The notes under the pieces are model-generated. The model was not told the origin of the DNA and ran no database searches. It saw only the letters and a list, made by a program, of their open reading frames with translations. A DNA stretch of 64,000 nt from Erpobdella octoculata (lineage: Eukaryota > Annelida > Clitellata > Hirudinida > Erpobdellidae), in assembly GCA_963978895.1 (NCBI GenBank), contig OZ022247.1, positions 5,615,437 to 5,679,436 on the forward strand, written 5' to 3'. The position numbers and the translations under genes are program-made. Every line of letters starts with the position of its first letter. Position 1 is the stretch's first letter. This document shows positions 50,131 to 61,500 of the stretch, one piece after another.

Positions 50131-50323
50131 AGTAAAAGTCCTCTAAAGCAACAGTGACACCCTCAACAGAGGATGCTAAGAGCAAGGGGCACTTTTGTTT
50201 GAAATGGAAATTTGTTTATCTGTATCCAGCCTATAATAGATTGTCCCTCAGGAAGGAAAAGACACGATAAGCAGACACTTTTGCTCTTCTCCTGAGGATG
50301 TTGGCCCTTCAGTACTTTTACTG
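50131..50323. mobile_element. TA-flanked MITE, family C, copy 1
   Basis: Inverted ends CAGTAAAAGTCCTCTA and, reversed, CAGTAAAAGTACTGAAG, with TA on both sides; 193 bp. Pogo-like end sequence. Confidence 0.85.
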
Positions 50324-50329
50324 TACTGA

Positions 50330-51064
50330 ATTATTAATGCATTTCAAAACTTCACCTATGAACATAAAAAGATGACGAATCCCAGATAATTCTGTAAATC
50401 TTTAAAGACCTGAAAAGGAAGATAGATATCGATAGAAAATTTAACTGATTAGAGATTGATTAGATGCACTTTTGTAAACTGAGTAGAAGTAAATTTATTA
50501 AACAAACAAATAGGATAGCAGCAAACAATTATTCAAATCCATAAACTACTACATTTACAATAGCTGAGCTAGCTGTTAGTATTCTAAAAGTCATACAAGT
50601 AAGTAAATCAATAATAAATAATACTTAAATACTAACAAAATTACCGCACTTTTTATAGGATCAGTTCAGTTCAAAAAAGTATCATTCAAAATACACAACA
50701 CATCCCGATAACTGAGAAAAACGACAATAATAGAGACATTTATAAAATGTGGAGAAAATAATATACGTAGGTTGTCTTTTTTCAAAATCGTAATCACTAA
50801 TAAACGGCTATTTATCTTTTTAAGTCTTAAACGACCGCTCAACGTAAACTCGCTCAAAGCAAGAACAAAACATTCAAAGGTAACAGGACCATGTGATCGC
50901 TAATCGACAATTTTATTGGTTCAAGAAAGGGTTATCTCAAATTTCATTGGGTCGTTGAAATTCAAATTTTAGATGAGTAAATCCAAACTGCATTCAAGTG
51001 ATATGCATTGATATATACTATGTATAGTACATATCTATTGCATACCTTGTTGTATACTAATCTA
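50330..51064. other. Upstream of the RGS12-like gene, no exon recognised
   Basis: AT-rich. The promoter or 5' exon of the RGS12-like gene may be here, but nothing identifies it. Confidence 0.4.
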
Positions 51065-51102
51065 TCAACATAATTAATTTCTTATGTATGTATGTATGTA
51101 TG

Positions 51103-51136
<34 letters not shown>

Positions 51137-51216
51137 TGTATGTATGTATGTATGTATGTATGTATGTATGTATGTATGTATGTATGTATGTATGTATGTA
51201 TGTATGTATGTATGTA

Positions 51217-51275
<59 letters not shown>

Positions 51276-51342
51276 ATGTATGTATGTATGTATGTATGTA
51301 TGTATGTATGTATGTATGTATGTATGTATGTATGTATGTATG

Positions 51343-51373
<31 letters not shown>

Positions 51374-51630
51374 GTATGTATGTATGTATGTATGTATGTA
51401 TGTATGTATGTATGTATGTATGTATGTATGTATGTATGTATGTATGTATGTATGTATGTATGTATGTATGTATGTATGTATGTATGTATGTATGTATGTA
51501 TGTATGTATGTATGTATGTATGTATGTATGTATGTATGTATGTATGTATGTATGTATGTATGTATGTATGTATGTATGTATGTATGTATGTATGTATGTA
51601 TGTATGTATGTATGTATGTATGTATGTATG

Positions 51631-51661
<31 letters not shown>

Positions 51662-51734
51662 GTATGTATGTATGTTTGTATGTATGTATGTATGTATGTA
51701 TGTATGTATGTATGTATGTATGTATGTATGTATG

Positions 51735-51793
<59 letters not shown>

Positions 51794-51925
51794 ATGTACG
51801 TACGTACGTACGTATTTGTGTTAGCAATTTCGCATAACGCGGCGGACGATAGTCAGCAGTCAGCAGTGGGTAAAATTAGTGCGCGCAGGCATATAATCAA
51901 AGTTATTACGCAATAGTATATTATT
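51065..51925. mobile_element. Repeat cassette carrying an (ATGT)n tract, copy 2 (expanded)
   Basis: Same flanks as at 25.3-25.6 kb: TATCAACATA before and GTTAGCAATTTCGCATAACG plus GTGCGCGCAGGC after. The tract is over 700 bp (51083-51808) with two TG blocks, five times longer than in copy 1. Confidence 0.85.
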
Positions 51926-52249
51926 AGTAGTCCTAAAGATCCAAAACATTTTTCTTAAGCTTATTATGCAAGAGGTTATCCAATTGCATCAAATATAATG
52001 CTGGATCAATTGTTCAAAAGAAAACATCGCCAGTTATTGAAGCTGTCTTACAATGGCAGAGCATGAAATTTAGTTATTTTAATGAACTTGAACCTTGAAC
52101 CATTTTCGATCCAAAGTATTGAAATTTTTTTATATTGCTGAGCAGGTAGAGCATTCACATTTTCTAATTACCCCGCTTAATAATGGTATAGAGTAAGAAA
52201 ACGTTTTTTATTTAATATCTCACAGTTTGATAAAAACCACAAATAACCG

Positions 52250-52895
52250 TCATTTTGACGGGCTGTTTCAACTATATATAAGAATATGTCCTGACTGACA
52301 GACTAACCGATAATTAATCAACGCCGAGCTAAAACACTGCATCCTAGGAACCTGAAATTAGGAACTTTTTTATAGCGTAATCTAATCACCCACTAAGAAA
52401 GGGTTTTTGAAAATTTTCATCCTGAGAACATAACAATTTTTTCTAAAAAAAAAACGCATATCTCAAAAACCAAAAATTAGAAGGCTTTGAAATTTGGTAT
52501 CTAGATTATTCTTAAAAAATTACGTGTTTCACTATATTTGAAAATTTGGTTTCCGGGACCTCAAATGTGGGGTAGAAAATAGGGTTATTGTTTTTTTTTT
52601 AAAGAATAACTGCTATTCAAAAACTGTAAGTGCTACAGATGTGAAAATTAGTATATAGTATTCACTCGAAAAATGAAGATACTACGTGTTTTACCAATTT
52701 TTGAAAATTTGGTATCAAGGACCTCAAATGTGAAGTGGAAAAAAAGAATATTTGCTTAAAAATTCTAAAAACTAAAATACGAAAGTTTTGCAAATTAATT
52801 CCAAGATAATTTTTAGAAAATAAAAAATTACGTGTTTTAAATATCTTGGAAAATTTAGCTTCAAGGACTTCAAATGTGGGGGGAAAATAGGGTTA
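52250..52895. repeat. Three diverged tandem repeats of about 130 bp
   Basis: Each unit has an ATTACGTGTTT- or CTACGTGTTT-like segment, then GAAAATTTGGT- and ACCTCAAATGTGG-like segments (ends near 52570, 52735 and 52880). All reading frames are closed by stops. The leading part resembles the sequence after the cassette at 25.66 kb (GACGGCTATCTC/GACGGGCTG). Confidence 0.6.
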
Positions 52896-52899
52896 ATGG

Positions 52900-53906
52900 C
52901 AGTGGCGGATTTAGCTATAGGCCCGGGGGGCGGCCTGTCTTAAATTTTAATTTCTGATTAATTTTATTTTCATTTTTCGTCAATTCTTTTATAGTATTCG
53001 GTTAAAATTTTAAGGGTTCTGAAGATGGTTTAGCCCGAAACTGGCCAGTAAACCCTTCGTATTTAATAAATGTAATAAATGTCTCAATTTGTTGAAAACA
53101 ACGAAAACGTTTGGAAGGGCTCTTGAAAAAAGTTTTAAATGCCAAATGAGCTGCAATATTTAATGGAGCTTGTTATAAAGAAAAAATTATATATATAATG
53201 TAGAGCCTATGCAAAAGCTAGCATTGAAAACGCTAGTTTGATTCATTCTAAAGGTTAACATGATTGCAATGGTAAACATTGAGAATATGTAATAAAATAC
53301 ATTATGCATTACAAACATCTTTTCAATGCTTCTGTGCAAATTTTTGTTAAAGTTTTATTCAATACTATAATAAAACCATTTTTGCTTGCAGTGGTGTCAT
53401 TTGCGAGGGGCAATGGAGGAATTTTCCCCTCCGAAGATTTTCCGGAAAAAGTTTCAGTTTTTAGAAAAACAGATACAAAGTTTTCGGAGAGGTTTTTTAA
53501 GATGTTTTTGTAAAAGTTGCTGTGATTTCCCCCTTTCGGTCATCAGCGTTTCTGAGAGCAAAAAATATTTAATGTTTTGGAGTTTTTTTTTCAGAAGTAG
53601 CTTTCGAAGCCGGATACAGGATTTAAAAAGGTAATATGCGTTGTCTAATTTCAGTTTATTGAATTTTATTTAAAACATTAAAATTTTGGTAAAGACATTT
53701 TTGCACACTATATTTTTCCATTTTATCAGTGCAATCTAAAAAATTTGTACCCCCAAAGCAATTATCAAAATTGGTACAAGACTGGATTCACGCACGGCCT
53801 TGTTCAGAACGGGACTTCATCTTCATATCAGGGTTATCGAAATGATAAATTAATAAAAAGTTTTTTGAGATGACGGAACGGGGCGCACGACATTAATCCG
53901 CCACTG
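52900..53906. mobile_element. Pair of inverted CAGTGGCGGAT ends (hAT-like), structure unclear
   Basis: The left end CAGTGGCGGATTTAG at 52900 and the inverted end ATCCGCCACTG at 53895-53906 look like one element, but no 8-bp duplication flanks them and the right end lies inside the next element (53389-54151). A Penelope-type hammerhead motif lies inside. Confidence 0.5.
53012..53057 (+). ncRNA. Hammerhead-ribozyme-like motif, second copy
   Basis: Stem I is 7 perfect pairs: AAGGGTT (53012-53018) with AACCCTT (53051-53057). Core CTGAAGA (53019-53025). Stem II GGT/GCC with a UUA loop. GAAA at 53037-53040. Stem III is ACTG/CAGT around a GC loop, and the cleavage-position base is A53050 in a GTA triplet. 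This is a full type I hammerhead layout, unlike the first copy in sequence but sharing the same order and the same extra T after the core. Confidence 0.6.
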
Positions 53907-54151
53907 GCTACATCTTACTTTTTTTCCGGTCATCAGTTTTTTTAGGGGTAAAAGTATATTAGGTTTTTAAAATATTTTGTAAAAAATATATTCGACTACC
54001 CCCACCCGATTACCGCGGTTATTAGCTATTTATTTTATTTTGAAAAAACGTATAGCAATACGGAGATTCATTTTTAAAATCTGTGGGTTTTATAAGCATT
54101 TTGCCCCCCCCCCCCACAACCTCAAGGTTTTGGGCTGAAATGATGCCCCTG
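53389..54151. mobile_element. Non-autonomous hAT element with near-exact 8-bp duplication
   Basis: Ends CAGTGGTGTCATTT and, reversed, CAGGGGCATCATTT. Flanks TTTGCTTG (53381-53388) and TTTGCGTG (54152-54159) match at 7 of 8 positions. 763 bp, no transposase frame. Confidence 0.8.
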
Positions 54152-54159
54152 TTTGCGTG

Positions 54160-55011
54160 CCTGCATGGTTAAAGAGTGATTCATTAACGATAACTATTAT
54201 GTTATTTTTTCGGTACAACATAAAATTATCGCACACCATTGAAATTCATTAACTATATAGGTAAACCTCAATCTATTCTTTTTGAAGAATTGGTGGTTTT
54301 TTTTTATAAAACATGTCTAAATTATGTTTCTATTTTATTGTGTGTTTGAGTTAATAAGCGTTTATTGTGCTTAAGATTGGGCTTATAAAAGTTTTTATAT
54401 TTTTTTTGAATAAGTTTTAATAAAAAATTCTGTAATATTATTATTAAAAACTTCCGTGAGCAATGACAAGTAAATGAGTGAGCATTTATTAGGTTTGTAA
54501 TAATGCTTATACAATGCTTGAAACAAAAAAGTCTAAAAATATCTAAAACACGGACAGAACTTTACAAAATTCCCTTTCAGCTAGTAAACATTAACTGGTT
54601 AAACAGATTGCTGCCGGGTTGTACATGAGCGTCTTCGTTTCTTCTGAATAAGGTTAACTACTGTGGAATGACTTCAGACTGCTATTCATATGGTTTTGCA
54701 GTTACGCAAGCTGCTGCCATTGTCACGATCAAGAGCGTTGAATCATAGACATGCTTCGCCTGTATTGTTCTGAACGAGAAGTTTCCTTTCTATGGCTTAC
54801 TCTGGGCTATGCGTGTTGTATTTGTGAAATGAAATGAAAATTAAAGAATCTGTACCTGAAGTACTGTTAAAATAATACAGTACATATATTAAAGCTTATA
54901 AACGTCTTTATTTCCATCAGTTGAGATTTTGCTCCATCAGTTGAGATTTTGCTACTTACAAATATAAGTTAAGTTAAGTCATACTTTTCAAAGTTTGTTA
55001 ATCCGTCGATT
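54160..55011. other. Upstream of the RhoGEF gene
   Basis: AT-rich. A 20-bp direct duplication (TCCATCAGTTGAGATTTTGC) lies at 54916-54956. No promoter element I can defend. Confidence 0.4.
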
Positions 55012-58000
55012 ATGGATTCGGTTACATCAAAAGACAAGCATAATGAGGTTTGTATGATTTCTTATTATTAAATAAAGTTTTAAAAACAAGCAAAGGAAAA
55101 AAAGAGTTTTTCAACACAAACTTTAATTTCAAATACACTCGATTTAGAAATACGAAAGATGTTCAAATTAGGGTTTTTTTAATTGAATCATGTATTGTCA
55201 TCCAATATAAAACTATGCTGAAAGTTTCAGCTTCCTAGCTAGTCAAAAAGTTGGTTAAATTTTAATTGCAAGATTTTTGTACATAGAAATCCACACACAC
55301 ATACACAAACAGAGATTGTAACCTAAATAAAAGTTTGTAATTATATCAGTCACACTGAATAAGTTTCTTGGTGGAATAAAGACAAATTGATTTCTTAAAA
55401 AAGAGTTGAAGTCAAAACGAAATTATGGTTTTTTTTTTATAAATTATTTAAAAGAAACGGCAAAAAAGACTCAACTTTAACAAATTTAACTTACTTCAAA
55501 AGATGTGGGAACTAGCACTCAAGGATTACAAGGTATTGAAATAAGTTTTTTAGTTAATTTTTTTATTGAGAAACTTATCCTGCACTTAAATTTTTATAAA
55601 TGTCCTAATTATGTTTGTAATAACTAAATATTTTTTAAATTGTATTAGATTTTTAAAAATCAAATATAGTCATGATGTTTATTTTTTTTAATACACCATT
55701 CGTTTTAGCAAGTCTGACTGTTATGAAATTTTGACTTTAATCGTGTAGTAATTAATATGAACTTTTTGTAGGCCATCGAAGATAAAATGAAATTTAATGA
55801 TACTGAGATAAATATCACCTTGCTTCAATCAAGAGTAAAAGTCATTAGGAGGATAAAATGCGAACTGGAAGAAGTTTCCACGCTACTTGTAATACATTTG
55901 TCATAACATTTATTAGTTACGATTTGAATTTTTCGATCTAGTTTTACTTAATTTGCAATTCAAACCATGCAGTGCTTCTCTGCATTATTATACATTAAAC
56001 GCATGAATGATTTTTCCGTTACAATACGTGGATGATAAATGACAATGGCGTTGGTGGTAGTGATGATGATTATGTTGTTATGATGGTATTAACTGTTAGC
56101 TAAAACATTTCTGATTATTCTGATACTGATTGAACGACATGAATATTCAAACTTAGCAACAAATACAGAAGTTAAACTTTTGTATATCATTATTTCATCA
56201 TTCAATTTATTTCCAGAATGACCTGAATGGTTCCAGTGCAAGAAAACGATCAATACCGATTTCTAATGAAATCAGTTTATTTTACAACGAGTCTTCTTTG
56301 TTTGCCGACAAGAGACAAAAATCAAAAATTTGTCGACAGTTTGCCGGAATTCCCGAGTGTCCAGCCGATGAACTTTCTCCAACCGGGGTTGGTGTCAAGT
56401 AAAGCTCAAGAAATCTATACAAATATCGTGTTTGATGGCAATTGAAATTTTGATTTATTTATTTTGATTGAAGAGTTTTGTCAAGCACCCATTGGAGAGT
56501 TTTAAAGAGTCCACTACTTCATACAATTCGATTAATAGTGCCTCTAAAGTTAACGTTCCAATATTGGCTTTTGATGATTTTGAATTTGGGACTGACGAGG
56601 TTAGTTTTTTTTATTTATTTGGATAGTTTGAATACCAATTATTTTAGTATGTTAATAAATGGTGTTTGTATGGAATAAATAACAGGTGACAACTCTGTTT
56701 TTATGGTAAAACTCTTTGTTGTAATTAAAACAGGGATTACTGTATCTCCAATTTTCCACCGAAATTCTAAAGCCATCTCCAAAACCCTTAATTATTAAAT
56801 GTTATATTAAAAATATGGCAGGAAATCAGGTTGCAAAATACAAATAGCGACCATAAAATTTAACCAATATAACAATACAGATAACCTCCTTGTTATGTTT
56901 TTATTAATTTTGTAATATACATAAATTTTAAATAAGTACATTTCTATATGTCCAGATGTGATCTATTTTGACTCGATAAAAGCCTTTGACTCATTATCAC
57001 ATCCAAAACTATTGATCAAAATGGAGTCCTATAGAGTCGGTGGGAGTTTACTAATGAGGCTAAAAAACTTCCTAGTGTCAGGATTGAGGAACGGTTTTCT
57101 GATACCAGTCGAGTGCCACAAGGGAGTGCACTAGGGACCTCCTTTTTTCTGCTATACATTGATAATATTGTTGATAAGTTTAACAAACTTCTAATTTTCT
57201 ACAAATTGTTTGAGAGCAACATTAAGCTCTATATCAAAAGTAGGAACAGTCAAGAGCTCCAAGAATCGATCAATCAATCTGGGCCGGAGAATGGCCTAAA
57301 AAGCGCTTTGTATGGACAATCACAACAGCTGAGCTGTTATATTTTTTTCCGCAAGCGGTTTAAAGTTTTTAGTCCCGCTTTGAAATGAAAAAAAAATTGA
57401 AACTGTTATTTTAAGATTACGTTGGTAGGGATCCTTTTTTTTTGTTCAGTTTCAAAGTACAGTAAACGAGTCCTGAAGAGCAGACAAGAATAAAAGTGTC
57501 CGCCTGTCCGCTCCTCGTGTCTGTCGGTTCTTCGGGAACAAGTTACTTGAAGTAACTATATGCAAGACAGATACAGCTGTAAAAAAATCCGTTCCAAACA
57601 AAAGTGTCCGTTGCTCTTAGCGTCCGCTCTTGATGGTTTCGCTCTAGAGGATTTTTACTAAATTTCTAATAGCAGAACAATCGATTCATTCAAGCAATTA
57701 ATGTACATTATTGTACATATTTATAGAGCTCGATGACGCTTGTATTTTACATGCTTCGCGGGAAAACGACTTTACCAACTAATTTTTCTGATAAAATGGG
57801 CAAATAGGCAGCACGGAGTTGAACCTTTCGCATTGAAGTCAGACGCTCTAACGACTTGGCCAGTCTGCTACATATTGTTGTTGTTGTATAGGGAAGTAAA
57901 TTCAAATCAGGAAGAGAAAGAAACGTGTGCCTACAAATATTTACTACACAAACACATTCCTATCATAAAAGCACAATGATGTATGTATGTACGTAATACA

Positions 58001-58524
58001 TAGATACATACATACATACATACATACATACATACATACATACATACATACATACATACATACATACATACATACATACATACATACATACATACATACA
58101 TACATGCATACATACATACATACATACATACATACATACATACATACATACATACATACATACATACATACATACATACATACATACATACATACATACA
58201 TACATACATACATACATACATACATACATACATACATACATACATACATACATACATACATACATACATACATACATACATACATACATACATACATACA
58301 TACATACATACATACATACATACATACATACATACATACATACATACATACATACATACATACATACATACATACATACATACATACATACATACATACA
58401 TACATACATACATACATACATACATACATACATACATACATACATACATACATACATACATACATACATACATACATACATACATACATACATACATACA
58501 TACATACATACATACATACATACA

Positions 58525-58558
<34 letters not shown>

Positions 58559-61500
58559 CATACATATATACATACATACATACATACATATATATATACA
58601 TACATAGGTACAGACATACATACATACATACATACATACATACATACATACATACATACATACATACATACATACATACATACATACATACATACATACA
58701 TACATACATACAAGAAAAAAATTAATAAAAGCTGAAGGAAGTAAAACATAGGATTATTTAAACATAAATTGACTAGTTAAAAATAAATTTATTTGATTAA
58801 CATTCAATTGACCAATTGACCATGTTCAATAAATGTTGTCTTTGTTGATGTGTTTGGAGAAAGATGAAACATCATACGAATAGCACGTTTTTGAATTCAT
58901 GTGAGATCAATAAGACTTGAAGGATAGTTAGGTATAATAGTTATATGAAGTGACCATGTTAAATGCTCATCAATCACTAATCCCAAAAATTAGCAAGAAG
59001 AGGCACAGTCTATAGAACAATTATTATTACATTCCCACATAATCACATTCCCATATAATCATATTTCCATACTTACGTTTTTTGCACCTCGTATTAGTTT
59101 TAATTAAATAAATCTAGCAAATAGGGAGATTTTTTTTTCAATTAACGAATTTAAAATTATATTTTTTTATAAAGCCACAGGGTGAAAGTCCATTTGATGA
59201 TATCGAAAAACTTGTACCGCATGCTGCCCACATGTCCGTCTTCTTCAGTTATCTCATTTCTAACAGCAACCCGTCTCCATTCGTATGTTAATACAAGTTG
59301 TTATCACTAGCATTACCATTATCATTACTTGTTACAGACACTTGTTACCGTTACCGTTACCGTTACCGTTATCGTCATCGTCATCGACATCGATCTCACA
59401 TTCGTTATCGTTGTCGTTTTCATCGTCACCATCGCCGTCACCGTCAGCGTAATATTTATCGTTATCATTATCGATTTTTTAATTTATCATTATTACTATT
59501 GATATCTTGATCGTTATCGTTATTGTCATCATTGTCATTATAATTGCTGTTATCATTGTCATATTCATTATCCTCAACACTCTTTTTATCGTTATCGTTA
59601 ACGTTGTCGTTAACGGTATCATTATCATTATAATGGTCGTTAACGTTATCGGTATCATTATTGTTATCTTTATTTTTTATCGTTATCATTATCATTATGA
59701 CTATCGTCATTGTCATCGTTTACGTTGTCATCGCTATCGTTATCGCTATTGTTATCGCTATAATTATCGTTATCATCATCATGGTCGTCGTCATTAGCGT
59801 TATTATTTTCGCTTATTTTAACGGAACTCAAAAAATTTGTTTTATACTTCATTTTTTGTTAAAGATATCCAATTTATTTGAAATTTATTATTCTTTCAGT
59901 GTCTTTATTTCATAACTTCAAATCTCAAACCACTGCCAAAGAAAAAGAAAACTTTTCAGTTTTTGTGTTCAATCTTCTCCACATTCCTGCAACAAAATGC
60001 CGTAGGTTTACAATTTTTACATAGAGCTGATTATAATTCTACACTATAACATTGTTAATTATTTACGTATTTATACTTTATAAAAATATAATTATTTATT
60101 TATTATTACAATTTTTACATAGAGCTGATTATAATTCTACACTAAAACATTGTTAATTATTTACGTATTTAAACTTTATAAGATCATATTTATTTATTTA
60201 TTATATTTTTACAAGCCTTTACAAGTTGACCTCAATGAAAGACTTTTAAAAAGAATCAATTCAGTAATCAAATCTTCAAGCAAGGTAGAAGATGTCGGAG
60301 ATTTAATAGTATTAATTAATCAAGATTCTCTCTGTCAAGTTCATGATTTGCTGGATGATTTTAAACAAAAACTCACCTTAGGTTATATTTTGTATATTTA
60401 ATTTCTTAAATAGTTGAAAATTTGATACATAATTGTTACTAATAGTTTCAATTCAATGTACTGTCAGGTGTGTTATTTCTACAAATTAGTTTTATTTTTT
60501 TCACAACAGGTCTTGGATCGTTGTTCGGAGATCATGATTTAAATGTTAACATGGACACCAGCAAAAAGATGAAAGCTATTGAGAGATCGTTATGGAATCA
60601 CTTCCAAAATTTCATGTTAGTATTAGCCATGTAACAAGTTTTTTTTTCAGATATAGCTTGTTCGGCGGATTATTTATGCATAATAATAATAATTACTTGT
60701 TTTTTAATGAAACTATGCAACAATTTAAACCATTTTTCTATACCGTAAAACGGGGTGACTTTGCCCGTGCGGGTGACTTTGGCCCAAAATAAATCAACCT
60801 ATATTTTAAAGTACAAATTATATTTCTATGAACAATTATGCTAAAAAGGTGTGCATAGTAGTGATGTATGGCGTGACCTAGCGAAAGTTTAAAAAAAAAA
60901 TTTTTTTAATATATTTTTATGCGTTTAAAAGTTGGGCCAAAGTCACCCGCACGGGCAAAGTCACCCCGTTTTACGGTACGTTTATTTTACGGCGTAAACT
61001 AAAAATTTCTGTTAAATTCTATCGTTTAATACTTTTACTTGAATTCAGGAAAGACAACTGGAATAGTTACAGTTTATGCATGGCATCTTGCATAGCAACT
61101 TTCTTCAAAATGGTCGGATACATTCCACCGGTCATTAAAAACGTAAAACTTTTAGAGCAGTGTCCAATCTTTAGGCAGATTAAAAATCAAAGTTTTGCTT
61201 TGAGTATTTTTCCATCTTCGAACTCCAAGTTGAAGGTTTGCTTAAAATTGATTCATTTCTATTTTACTTGATAATAAGTTTTTTTCAATTATTTTTTAAT
61301 TGTTTTTAAAATACTACAAAGTTTTAGTAGTTGTTGATCATTCAATGCTTACAAAATTTCATATTTTTAAAGTTTTTAATTCTAAAAAATCAGGTGTGTT
61401 TGATTAAAGACCATCACTTTATTATGCCACGTTACCTGGGAGATGTCATGTGCAATCATTGCAATGGAATGCTTTGCAGTGTCGGAAATTATGGATACAA

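Noticed and set aside
50281..50310. CCTGAGGATGTTGG as a third hammerhead core
   Set aside because: No GAAA segment or pairing stems follow; it is part of the MITE end.
51057..51837. Several 250-residue MYVC/THTY-type frames on both strands (also at 57.9-58.7 kb)
   Set aside because: Four-base repeats lack stops in several frames; not coding.
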